From: Bacteroidales bacterium
GTDB lineage: Bacteria > Bacteroidota > Bacteroidia > Bacteroidales > VadinHA17
Length of the DNA: 14,754 nt
Direction: 5' to 3'
Assembly: GCA_025455505.1 (NCBI GenBank)
Contig: JALOMK010000016.1
Coordinates: 1 to 14,754, forward strand
The notes under the pieces are model-generated. The model was not told the origin of the DNA. It saw nothing but the letters and a program-made list of their open reading frames with translations, and did no database searches. This document shows, in pieces, positions 5,892-14,400 of the stretch. Numbering within the stretch: position 1 is the first letter of the stretch; each line of letters starts with the position of its first letter. The position numbers and the translations under genes are program-made.

Positions 5892-7949
5892 GTGAGATAC
5901 AGGGACCTTATCTGCCTTTTTCTGCTTGTGCTTTTTACAGGTACAGGCACTGCGGCCGAGCTCCCGAAAGCTGAAAAGGGTATACTCGATCTGAGAAAGA
6001 TCAGGGACCCCTTCAGCTTTGTCATGAATCTCAACGGCTACTGGGAGTTCTACTGGAACAGGATGCTGACTCCCGATGATTTTACTGCAGATACGCTTCT
6101 AACGCCCTATTACGGGAGGGTGCCCGCATACTGGACAGAATACGGCAATGACTCGATCAGGACGGAAAGAACGGGATTCGCCACATACAGGCTGCGTATA
6201 TTACTGCCTGAAAATTTCAGCCAGTCACTCGCACTCGACCTCCCTGCATTCGATTCATCTTACGAGATATATGTCGATGGCAAGAATCTTGGAGAGAACG
6301 GGATACCCGGAAAAACAAAAGAGGAGACAAAACCTGAGTACAGGCGTAATTTCTTCAGGTTAAGCCCTACTTCAGATACTATCACTATACTTATAAATGT
6401 TTCCAACTTTCATCACAGGAAAGGTGGATTCTGGCTGCCTGCAAGATTGGGAACCTTCAGCGAGGTGCAGAGAAGAATGGCAGGCAGCTGGGCGGCCTCA
6501 TGGGCTGTGATAAGCATGCTTATAGGATTCTCAATCTTTTTTCTTTACTTCCTGTTTATCTCGCCCGGGGAGAAAATAATGGGCTACTTCAGCATGGCCA
6601 CAATAGGGCTGGCGCTGCGGCCGCTGTTCACATCGCATTTTCTCATTCAGAACCTGACAGACGTGAACTGGACCTGGATGGTGCGGTTTGAGTATATAAG
6701 CATGTACATTGTGATGACAGGATGGGTATGGTTTGCACGGTGCCTTTATCCATCGAGGTTCATAAGGATTGTTTCAATCCCGGTGACTGTCTTCTACGCA
6801 TTAGCCTTCCTCCTTACCTTATTGCTGCCCGTCAGGATATTTTCACTCTCGGCCCTGGCAACCTATGCAGCAGTTGCCATTCTTTCGGGTTACCTTCTCT
6901 TCCGGAGCTTCAGGAGCGCCGTCAGTGGAAACAGGCTCGACCTTGTATATTTCCTTGCTTTTCTTCTCCTGCTGCTGGGCGCCTATCACGACATAAGGGT
7001 TTCCACCGGCAAGTCAACAACCTCGCTTGGATATTCAGTCACTTACCTGATTGTGATTTTCGTTTTCCTGCAGGCAGGCCTACTTCTCTATAAATGGGTA
7101 AAGGCATATTTCGAGAAGGAAAGACTTCGCACCGAACTTGAGTTCATGAACAGGAATCTTGAGGAAATCGTTAACCAGAGGACCCAGGAACTGAAGATGA
7201 GGACCCTCGAGATCGAGAACAAGAACACAAGGATTGCCCTTCAGAACAAGCAGCTTTCAGATACAATTCAGCTTAAGAACCGTGTTTTCTCCGTGATAGC
7301 CCATGATCTCCGGGGCCCGGTGGTTAATATCCTCTATATGCTCAACCTGCTGAAGGAGAAGGAATACAAGGATCAGTACGATTCATTTGCAAATTCAAGC
7401 ATACAGTATGCACAGCAGGTCATCAGCCTTCTTGAGAACATGCTTGTATGGGGACGCGGCCAGGAGGAAAAGCTGAAATTCTCCCCTGAAAGCCATGACC
7501 TGGCAAACGTTATTCTGACAAACCTGAGCATCTTCAAGGAGACAGCTGACAAGAAAGACATAATCATAAACTTTACACAGAAAGGAAGTTCTGTAGCCTA
7601 CTTCGACAAGGATCTCCTCGATATTGTTGTAAGGAACCTAATGTCGAATTCAATCAAGTACACTCCAAGGGGTGGAAGGATAAGCATACTTCTTACCGAC
7701 AATTCGCAAGGCTGGGAAGGAATAATGCTTAAGATCTGCGACAATGGCACAGGGATGTCGGAGGAAAGACAAAAAAAGCTGTTCAGGGTCAGCGAAATAG
7801 ACAGTACTCCCGGCACCGAGAACGAAAAGGGCACTGGGCTGGGGCTGAAACTCTGTTATGACCTCGTAAGAATCAACAACGGATCAATAACAGTAAAAAG
7901 CAGGCCCGGCGAGGGGACCTGCTTCATGATATCACTTCCGCGCAGATAG
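5892..7949 (+). CDS. sensor histidine kinase with 7TM-DISM extracellular sensor and seven-helix membrane domain
   Basis: This membrane histidine kinase starts at GTG 5892; the signal peptide (RYRDLICLFLLVLFTGTGTAA) begins right there and the next Met is too far in. Residues about 25-195 form an extracytoplasmic beta-rich domain (NGYWEFYW, TGFATYRLRILLP) typical of 7TM-DISM receptors, a module thought to bind carbohydrates or related ligands. Seven hydrophobic helices follow at about 198-400, then a coiled coil (about 405-460), a HisKA domain with phospho-acceptor His471 in SVIAHDLRGP, and a HATPase domain with N-box Asn586 (RNLMSNSIKYT), G1 box DNGTGM and G2 box GTGLGL. There is no receiver domain, and no response regulator gene is in the window, so its partner is unknown. 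Only 9 nt separate it from the M3 peptidase stop, with a weak AAGG upstream, so the two are probably co-transcribed. The stop codon is one base from that of the convergent regulator. Confidence 0.93.
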   Translation: MRYRDLICLFLLVLFTGTGTAAELPKAEKGILDLRKIRDPFSFVMNLNGYWEFYWNRMLTPDDFTADTLLTPYYGRVPAYWTEYGNDSIRTERTGFATYRLRILLPENFSQSLALDLPAFDSSYEIYVDGKNLGENGIPGKTKEETKPEYRRNFFRLSPTSDTITILINVSNFHHRKGGFWLPARLGTFSEVQRRMAGSWAASWAVISMLIGFSIFFLYFLFISPGEKIMGYFSMATIGLALRPLFTSHFLIQNLTDVNWTWMVRFEYISMYIVMTGWVWFARCLYPSRFIRIVSIPVTVFYALAFLLTLLLPVRIFSLSALATYAAVAILSGYLLFRSFRSAVSGNRLDLVYFLAFLLLLLGAYHDIRVSTGKSTTSLGYSVTYLIVIFVFLQAGLLLYKWVKAYFEKERLRTELEFMNRNLEEIVNQRTQELKMRTLEIENKNTRIALQNKQLSDTIQLKNRVFSVIAHDLRGPVVNILYMLNLLKEKEYKDQYDSFANSSIQYAQQVISLLENMLVWGRGQEEKLKFSPESHDLANVILTNLSIFKETADKKDIIINFTQKGSSVAYFDKDLLDIVVRNLMSNSIKYTPRGGRISILLTDNSQGWEGIMLKICDNGTGMSEERQKKLFRVSEIDSTPGTENEKGTGLGLKLCYDLVRINNGSITVKSRPGEGTCFMISLPRR

Positions 7950-7950
7950 A

Positions 7951-8625
7951 TCAAATGTCTGATGTGAGGGTTGTAAGCGCCGACCTGTCAAGAATCCTGA
8001 CAATCCTGCCCTTTGCAGAGATGTAACCGGCCTCCTCCATCTCGCCAAGCGCCCTTGCAATCGAAGGTCTCGTTACCCCGAAAAAGTCTGCAAGGTCACT
8101 TTGCGTCATTCCTGTGTTTATAATCTCTCCTCCGGCATCGGACTTCTGCAGAATGAAGTAGGCAAGCTTTCCTTTTATTGTCTTGAAATTTAGAAACTTG
8201 ATCTTCTCCGAAAGGAATTGCGAGCGGTTTGATATCATGTTCAGGAAATTCACAAGCAATCTTTCATCAGCCTCGAGAACCCGGAGGAATTCAGGCTTTT
8301 CAATTACAAGCAGCTCACCGTCGGACAGGGCCATAACATTTACAGGAAACCTGTTAGCGGAACCGAAAATGAAGGCGGCTGCAAGGGCTCCCGGGGCAGG
8401 AATGTCCTCGATCTTTATTACCCTGCCTGCATAATCAACCATCTCTCCCTTTACTGTCCCGGTGACTACAAGATAGAGCGAAGCAACAACATCCCCGCTT
8501 CCTGCTATCATAGTTCCGGCTGTGAACCTGCGTATTCTGAAATTTGTAGCTTCCAGTATATTTGCTATCTCCCCTGCATCCATGCCTTTGAAAAGCGGGG
8601 CGCCTTCGAGTACCTTGTAATCCAT
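7951..8625 (-). CDS. Crp/Fnr family transcriptional regulator, possibly HcpR-like
   Basis: This 224-residue regulator has a cyclic-nucleotide-type beta-roll sensor (about 10-125), a dimerisation helix (about 127-165), and a winged helix-turn-helix with MTQSDLADFFGV (173-184) and recognition helix TRPSIARALGEM (185-196). The protein contains no cysteine and no histidine, so it cannot hold an Fnr-type Fe-S cluster and has no His or Cys heme ligand. The segment GEMVDYAGRVIKIEDIPAP resembles Bacteroidota Crp/Fnr proteins related to HcpR, the regulator of nitrosative-stress genes. That fits the HcpR-type palindrome at 10369-10386 upstream of a ferredoxin-like gene, but the pairing is an inference. 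It converges on the kinase (one base, 7950, between stops) and is divergent from the M28 peptidase. ATG 8625 gives a full-length family N-terminus. Family confidence is high; the HcpR subtype is moderate. Confidence 0.9.
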   Translation of the reverse strand: MDYKVLEGAPLFKGMDAGEIANILEATNFRIRRFTAGTMIAGSGDVVASLYLVVTGTVKGEMVDYAGRVIKIEDIPAPGALAAAFIFGSANRFPVNVMALSDGELLVIEKPEFLRVLEADERLLVNFLNMISNRSQFLSEKIKFLNFKTIKGKLAYFILQKSDAGGEIINTGMTQSDLADFFGVTRPSIARALGEMEEAGYISAKGRIVRILDRSALTTLTSDI

Positions 8626-8702
8626 GCTTTTTTATGTAAAAATATGAAAATGCAACGACACATAAATCCTTATATTTACGGCTGATAAATTATAGCCGGA
8701 CA
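8626..8702. promoter_or_regulatory. short divergent promoter region between the Crp/Fnr and M28 genes
   Basis: These 77 AT-rich bases must hold both start regions. On the plus strand TATATTTA (8671-8678) matches the -7 consensus TAnnTTTG at seven of eight positions and would give an M28 leader of about 18 nt; no TTG is found at the expected -33 position. On the minus strand TATTTTTA lies 11 nt before the regulator ATG, implying a very short leader. No GTAAC/GTTAC palindrome is present, so autoregulation through the 10369-10386 type of site is not supported. Confidence 0.3.
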
Positions 8703-10202
8703 ATGAGAAGAGCCATTTTAACATCTGCACTGCTTGCCCTGACCCTGCTGAGAATCTCATACGCCCAGGTTGCGGAAGAACAAAAACTACTCAGCTCATT
8801 TCACACGATAAACGCCTTGGAAATGATGGACTGGATGGAGAAGCTCTGTTCTCCCGAGTTCAATGGAAGGCTGTCCGGCACTCCGGAGTACATCGCAAGC
8901 GCCGAATGGGTGGCTTCGAATCTTAAACAGTGGGGTCTGAAGGCAGGTGGCGAAAACGGAACTTACTTCCAGTGGTTTGATGCCCCTTATACAGTTGTTA
9001 ATGACATTGGAGGACTGGTACTGAACATTCCCCAGAATGACGGATCAGTAATTAAAAAGAATTATACATATCCTGATGAATTCTACCCCGGGATGAATTC
9101 AGGCAACGGCGAAATTACTGCGGAGGTTGTTTATGCAGGCTTCGGTGTAAGCGCCCCGGAACTTAATTATGATGACTACAGCGGTATTGACGTCAAAGGA
9201 AAAATAGTGCTTATAAACAGGGATGTACCGCATACCGACCCCAGAAACTCCGAATACGCGAAATGGGTGGCATACTGCTATCACCAGTATAAGCTTGAGA
9301 ATGCCGTAAGACACGGAGCGGCAGGCTTTTTATACATCGACGGGGCAAGTGCGAATCCGAATATCTCATACGATCCCTCGATAATTGTCTGCGGCATTGG
9401 CAGACAGCCTCTTGAAGATATTTTTGCCGGGCTGGGGACCACTAACGAGAAACTCACTGAGCAAATCAGGAAGAGTTTCAAACCCGCCTCTTTCAATACC
9501 GGTAAAACGGTAACAATAAAGGCAAATACAACAAGGCACGCCGAAGGCAAGGGCTGCAATGTAATAGGAATCATGGAGGGCAGTGATCCTGCTCTTAAAA
9601 ATGAATCAATAATTATTGGAGCCCACCTGGATGCTGTCGGCAGCGCAGGCAAGACAGTGAACGGAGCCCTCGACAATGCAAGCGGAGTCGTCGACATCAT
9701 GGCTGCTGCAAAGGCGATGGCCGCTTCAGGCATAAAACTTAAAAGATCAGTCGTATTTCTTTTTATTGGAGGTGAGGAAACCGGCCTCCACGGCAGCAGG
9801 CTCTATGCCTCAAAACCCGCGCTCCCGAAGGAAAAAGCAGCAGTTTTCATTAACCTAGATATGGTTGGCAACGGTACCGGGCTGGCTGTAAGCGGACAGA
9901 GTACATACAAGCATCTGCTGACATACTTTGAAGATGCCAATACAAAGTATATCCACAGGCCGTTCAGGTCCTCTGCTCCCGAACCCTCAGAATATTACGG
10001 CAGGCCCAGAAGCGATGCATTTAATTTCAGCTCTGCAGGCTACAGAACCATGTCTGTTGGAACCACAGGAAGCGTTAAGCCTGTTTATTACCATCTGCCA
10101 GGCGATGACCCCGATGCAGTAACTATCGACATAATGGAAGATGTTGCAAGGATGCTTTACGTGGGCCTGATAAATATGGCAAATGCAGCTTCACTTAAGT
10201 AA
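8703..10202 (+). CDS. secreted M28 family zinc aminopeptidase with PA domain
   Basis: This is a co-catalytic di-zinc aminopeptidase of family M28, releasing N-terminal residues from peptides. A Sec signal peptide (RRAILTSALLALTLLRISYA, cleaved near AQ) directs export. A PA (protease-associated) insert is seen at about 135-245 (YAGFGVSAP, VKGKIVLINRD, HGAAGFLYIDG). The M28 metal and catalytic residues are all present: His308 (GAHLDAVG), Asp324 (GALDNASG, bridging), Glu358 (catalytic) and Glu359 (ligand) in GGEETGLHG, Asp386 (INLDMVG) and His464 (YYHLPGDD). At 499 residues it matches PA-containing M28 enzymes. ATG 8703 opens directly with the signal peptide. It appears to be a single gene with a 237-bp gap after it; I found no convincing T-tailed terminator there. 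With the M3 lipoprotein peptidase it points to extracytoplasmic peptide use. Confidence 0.94.
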   Translation: MRRAILTSALLALTLLRISYAQVAEEQKLLSSFHTINALEMMDWMEKLCSPEFNGRLSGTPEYIASAEWVASNLKQWGLKAGGENGTYFQWFDAPYTVVNDIGGLVLNIPQNDGSVIKKNYTYPDEFYPGMNSGNGEITAEVVYAGFGVSAPELNYDDYSGIDVKGKIVLINRDVPHTDPRNSEYAKWVAYCYHQYKLENAVRHGAAGFLYIDGASANPNISYDPSIIVCGIGRQPLEDIFAGLGTTNEKLTEQIRKSFKPASFNTGKTVTIKANTTRHAEGKGCNVIGIMEGSDPALKNESIIIGAHLDAVGSAGKTVNGALDNASGVVDIMAAAKAMAASGIKLKRSVVFLFIGGEETGLHGSRLYASKPALPKEKAAVFINLDMVGNGTGLAVSGQSTYKHLLTYFEDANTKYIHRPFRSSAPEPSEYYGRPRSDAFNFSSAGYRTMSVGTTGSVKPVYYHLPGDDPDAVTIDIMEDVARMLYVGLINMANAASLK

Positions 10203-10368
10203 ATGGCTGCTGGTTTTTAGCCGGCCATTCGGTTAAAAGCCCGGCGATTGCCCGGTCAGACTGTGCATGGTCGGACCATAGACAACAGGCACCTGGCTCT
10301 CCTGAAAGTTCCTGGTCCCGGTCTGAATAATATCCCTTCAGCAAAAAAAAATAAGAAATAATAAGCTT
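10203..10368. other. non-coding gap with a 13-bp palindrome and GC-rich inverted repeats
   Basis: No gene is supported here. GCCGG (10220-10224) and CCGGC (10241-10245) can pair around a 16-nt loop just after the M28 stop but lack a following T run, so termination is doubtful. ATGGTC (10267-10272) and GACCAT (10274-10279) form a perfect 13-bp palindrome around a central G. The right half becomes AT-rich toward the operator and promoter of the next gene. Confidence 0.4.
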
Positions 10369-10386
10369 TTGTAACATTTGTTACAA
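10369..10386. promoter_or_regulatory. 18-bp HcpR-type (Crp/Fnr family) operator, TTGTAAC-N4-GTTACAA
   Basis: TTGTAAC (10369-10375) and GTTACAA (10380-10386) are perfect 7-bp inverted repeats around ATTT. The GTAAC-N4-GTTAC core is the motif I recall for HcpR-type Crp/Fnr regulators outside the Desulfovibrio type. It lies upstream of a ferredoxin-like gene starting at 10440. If the -7 element is CAACTTTG (10407-10414, seven of eight to TAnnTTTG), the start site falls near 10419 and the palindrome centre (10377.5) lies at about -41.5, the usual position for activation by Crp-family proteins. The likely binding protein is the regulator at 7951-8625 or a paralogue elsewhere. Confidence 0.7.
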
Positions 10387-10406
10387 TTTAATCTTGTCTG
10401 TATACT

Positions 10407-10414
10407 CAACTTTG
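10407..10414 (+). promoter_or_regulatory. candidate -7 element CAACTTTG of the ferredoxin-like gene
   Basis: The octamer matches Bacteroidota TAnnTTTG except for its first base and sits 26 bp upstream of the ATG. No good -33 TTTG is at the usual distance, which would fit a promoter that needs the activator bound at 10369-10386. TATACT (10401-10406) is an alternative. Confidence 0.35.
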
Positions 10415-10439
10415 CAGAGGACAAAAATCAAAATGAGAT

Positions 10440-11399
10440 ATGAAAAGAGACATACTTAAAATCGATGAGGAACTTTGCAACGGCTGCGGCCTGTGTGTTC
10501 CAAACTGCCATGAGGGGGCACTCCAGGTAATTGACGGGAAAGTGCGGCTTGTAAGCGAACTGATGTGCGACGGCCTTGGCGCCTGCATAGGCCACTGCCC
10601 CGAAGGCGCTATTACAATTGAAACAAGGGAGGCAGAGCCTTACAACGAAATAAAAGTCATGGAACAGATGATTGACAAAGGCAAGAACACAGTTGTGGCC
10701 CATCTCAAGCATCTCAAGGACCACGGTGAGACAGGATTTCTCCAGGAAGGAGTAAGCTGGCTGAAGGAGCACAGGGATGAACTTAATTTCAGACTGGAAG
10801 AGGTTATAAGCGAGGTACACAACCATGGCAGGGCGCCACAGGTTTCAGCCATGGCAGGAGCAGGGGCAGCATTTTCTGCGGCAGGGAACTCCCATGGACA
10901 CGGTCACGGGCATGTACACGGTCATGGCCACGCAGAGGGCGGCTGTCCGGGATCAAGGGCTGTTGTAATTGAAAAACCCGGCAATGATGAGTCGGCCTCT
11001 TTAGTCGGGGACCAGCCATCTGAATTAAGACAGTGGCCTGTCCAGATGCACCTTGTGAATCCGAATGCGCCATATTTCAGGGGGGCCGATCTGCTTCTTG
11101 CTGCCGATTGCGTGGCCTTCTCTGTAGGAGGCTTCCACAGCAGGCACCTGAAGGGAAAATCCCTAGCAATTGCGTGTCCCAAGCTCGACAATGGCATTGA
11201 AACATACGTTGAGAAACTTACTGCAATGATTGACACCGCAAAGCTGAACACTATTACAGTTATGATGATGGAGGTTCCGTGTTGCGGAGGACTCCTTCAG
11301 ATGGTACGGACAGCACAGGCAAAGTCATCACGAAAAGTGCCTGTTAAAAAAATGATAGTCGGAATCAACGGGGAAATACTCCAGGAAGAGTGGGTTTAA
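10440..11399 (+). CDS. ferredoxin-like Fe-S protein with His-rich linker and cysteine-containing C-terminal domain
   Basis: This 319-residue cytoplasmic protein begins with a ferredoxin domain. Cluster I has a full CX2CX2CX3C set (Cys13, 16, 19, 23). The second site is Cys43, Cys49, Cys53-Pro (CDGLGACIGHCP), with Leu46 where the canonical second cysteine would be, so it may hold a [3Fe-4S] cluster or use a non-Cys ligand. A charged helical stretch follows, then seven alternating histidines at 152-164 (HGHGHGHVHGHGH), a likely metal-binding linker. The C-terminal domain (about 205-319) has Cys224, Cys246 and the pair Cys281-Cys282 (VPCCGGL), possible further ligands. Proteins of this layout are annotated only as 4Fe-4S ferredoxins, and related ones occur beside hybrid-cluster protein genes. 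The HcpR-type operator upstream suggests a role in the nitrosative or redox stress response, but the reaction is unknown. It is transcribed alone, ending in the terminator at 11425-11456. Confidence 0.85.
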   Translation: MKRDILKIDEELCNGCGLCVPNCHEGALQVIDGKVRLVSELMCDGLGACIGHCPEGAITIETREAEPYNEIKVMEQMIDKGKNTVVAHLKHLKDHGETGFLQEGVSWLKEHRDELNFRLEEVISEVHNHGRAPQVSAMAGAGAAFSAAGNSHGHGHGHVHGHGHAEGGCPGSRAVVIEKPGNDESASLVGDQPSELRQWPVQMHLVNPNAPYFRGADLLLAADCVAFSVGGFHSRHLKGKSLAIACPKLDNGIETYVEKLTAMIDTAKLNTITVMMMEVPCCGGLLQMVRTAQAKSSRKVPVKKMIVGINGEILQEEWV

Positions 11400-11424
11400 A
11401 AACCTGATATATGTCACTTTCCAG

Positions 11425-11456
11425 GGGGAAAACAAATGCTGTTTTCCCCTTTTTTT
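11425..11456 (+). terminator. strong intrinsic terminator after the ferredoxin-like gene
   Basis: GGGGAAAAC (11425-11433) and GTTTTCCCC (11441-11449) form a perfect 9-bp stem around AAATGCT, followed directly by seven T (11450-11456). It ends the ferredoxin-like transcript and separates it from the large activase gene. Confidence 0.92.
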
Positions 11457-11458
11457 CT

Positions 11459-11466
11459 TATATTTG
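11459..11466 (+). promoter_or_regulatory. candidate -7 element TATATTTG of the large activase gene
   Basis: TATATTTG matches the Bacteroidota -7 consensus TAnnTTTG at every position and sits just after the T run of the preceding terminator, 30 bp upstream of the first ATG, giving a leader of about 24 nt. No clear TTTG is found at the -33 distance, which falls inside the terminator hairpin. Confidence 0.45.
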
Positions 11467-11496
11467 ATTAAGGTTCACAGTTTTTATGGAATAATT

Positions 11497-14400
11497 ATGA
11501 TGAATCCAGAGCTTGTTGCCAAAAAAAATCCTGATCGCTTTTTCCTGGGCTTCGACATAGGATCAGTATCGCTGAACAGCGTTGTCATGGACAGTGAGTT
11601 TAAAATTCTCAGCAACTTTTATGACTATCTGCACGGAAAACCCTTCAATGTTCTTTTCAACAGGATGGAGGCAATACTGAAGGAGTATCCTGCCGGTAAA
11701 ATCAGCGGCACGGCATTCACGGGATCCGGAGGAAAAATTGCCGCCGACCTGATCGGAGGAGCGTATGTGAATGAAATAATTGCCCAGGCCACATCCTCAG
11801 CCCGTCTCTATCCTCATGCGAGGAGCGTGATCGAGATTGGCGGAGAGGACTCCAAACTGATCTGGCTTTCGGAAAAAGACAGTGATGGAAAGGTGTCTCT
11901 GGCCGACTTCGAGATGAACAGCATCTGCGCAGCCGGCACAGGATCTTTCCTCGACCAGCAGGCCAGAAGAATAGGAGTACCGATTGAAAATGAATTCGGC
12001 AAGATGGCTCTTCTCTCTGATGATCCTCCGAGGATTGCAGGCCGCTGCAGCGTGTTTGCAAAAAGTGACATGATACATCATCAGCAGATTGCAACACCAC
12101 TTCACGACATAATTAACGGTCTGTGTTTCGCCCTTGCCAGGAACTTCCGAAGCAATCTCGCGAGAAGCAAGGAGATTGTCAAACCTGTTATTTTTTCAGG
12201 AGGTGTTGCAGCAAACCTGGGAATCGTCAGAGCTTTCAGGTCAGTGCTTTCGCTTGCCGAGGAAGACCTGATAGTTCCTGAATACCACGCATCTATGGGA
12301 GCAATTGGTGCGCTTATGTATTCGACCGGAAACAACATGTGTATTGACAATTTTGAAGGAACAGACCGCCTGAAGGAATATCTTGAGAATGAAAATCGTG
12401 ATTTTTCCAGTCTGCCCGGTCTGAAGGAAGCAGATGCGATTTACAGGAAGGATGTTTATCCGCTAATGAATGACGGAACCAGGACAAAAGTATTCCTGGG
12501 ACTTGACATCGGTTCGCTGAGTACAAATGTCGTTCTTATCGACGAGGAACACCGTGTAGTTGCACGGAGGTATATTCCCACAGCAGGGAAGCCCCTGGAG
12601 GCAATTCAGAGGGGACTCACGGAGATATATGAGGAAGCCGGCGAAAAAGTAATTGTTGCCGGCGCAGGAACAACAGGGTCGGGGCGATACCTTACAGGTG
12701 ACTTCATAGGCGCCGACACAATTCAGAATGAAATAACCGCCCAGGCAACCGCAGCCATAGACTTCGATCCGGAGGTTGATACGATATTCGAGATCGGCGG
12801 GCAGGATTCGAAGTATATAAGTATCGAAAACGGAGTTGTTGTTGATTTCGAGATGAACAAAGTGTGTGCTGCGGGAACAGGATCCTTCCTCGAAGAACAG
12901 GCTGAGAAACTTAACATCAGCATTGTTGAGGAGTTCGGAGCAATGGCTCTCAGGGCCCCGGCCCCGGTAAAACTTGGCGACAGGTGCACTGTATTCATGG
13001 AATCGGACCTGAACACCTTCATGCAGAAAGGGGCAGCAAAAGAAAACCTTGTGGGAGGTCTGGCTTATTCAATTGTTTACAACTACCTCGAGAAGGTTGT
13101 CGGAGACAAGAAAGTCGGAAGCAGGATCTTTTTTCAGGGCGGTGTCACAAACAACAGGGCAGTTGTAGCCGCATTCGAACAGGTAACAGGTAAAAAAATA
13201 ACTATTCCTCCTCACTTTGACGTCACAGGGGCCATCGGGGCTGCAATACTTGCACAAAGGAAGATGAATGACGGGGAGGTCTCGAAATTCAAGGGATTCG
13301 GAATCAGGAATGCAGCATACAGCATCAGCAGGTTTACATGCAGGGAATGTTCGAATCACTGCGAGATCAGGCGTGTAAAGATTGAAGGTGCCGCCAGGCC
13401 TCTTTTCTACGGCGGAAGATGCGAGAAATACGAAACAGGCGACAGGAAAAGGGTTAACACGGAGATCCCCGACCTCGTCGCGGAAAGGACAAAGCTGCTG
13501 ACTGAGGGCTATGATCCGGGCAGCATGCAGGACCGTCCGTCGGTGGGCATCCCGAGAGCACTTATGGTATACTACCAGCAATTCCCATTCTGGAGAACAT
13601 TCTTTGAAGACATCGGATTCCGCGTAATAGTCTCGAAAGAATCTGATAAAATCCTTGTTAACAGGTCTATCGAACTTATGACTACCGAAACCTGCCTGCC
13701 TGTCGAACTGATGCATGGTCATGTCATGGACCTTGTCGACAAGGGAGCTGATTACATATTCACACCCTTCATCGTAAATGGGAAAGAGCGCAAGGGAAAC
13801 AGCACATTCAACTGCAACTGTCCATGGATACAGACATATCCCTTCATGATAAAGGCCGCCCTCAGGGGGAAGGTTGATGAATCGAGGCTCCTGATACCAA
13901 CTCTTCATTTCAGGTTCTTTGAAAGGGCTCTCATGAAAGAAATGACAGCCTGGTTCCATGACAGGTTCGGTTTAAGCAAAAGCCGAATAAGGGAGGCAGT
14001 ACTCAAAGCAGATTCTGTACAGACTGCGTTTGAAGCGAAATGTGTCGAAACAGGGATGCGTGCCCTTGAAAATGTCCCTCCCGGCTGCAGGCCTCTTGTA
14101 ATATTAGGCAGACCATACAACATTACGGATCCGCATCTTAACCTGGCACTCACAGAGAAGCTCATGGCCCAGGATATAATGCCTGTACCCCTCGACATGC
14201 TCGACCTGTCGGGCGCTGATATCTTCAGCCATTACAGGAGCATGTACTGGCCCAACGGACAGAAGATAATTGCCGCGGCGCGGAAGGTTGCCGCAAGTGA
14301 TATCCTGAATGCCGTTTATATTAGCAACTTTCGCTGCGGCCCCGATTCCTTTATCTGGCACTATGTCAGCGAAGAACTAAAAAGCAAACCCTTCCTGCAC

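Noticed and set aside
10220..10245. GCCGG/CCGGC inverted repeat as the M28 terminator
   Set aside because: There is no T run after the stem and the loop is long; evidence is insufficient.
13069..13959. 296-codon minus-strand frame
   Set aside because: It lies opposite the large activase gene and has no recognisable domain; this is a shadow.
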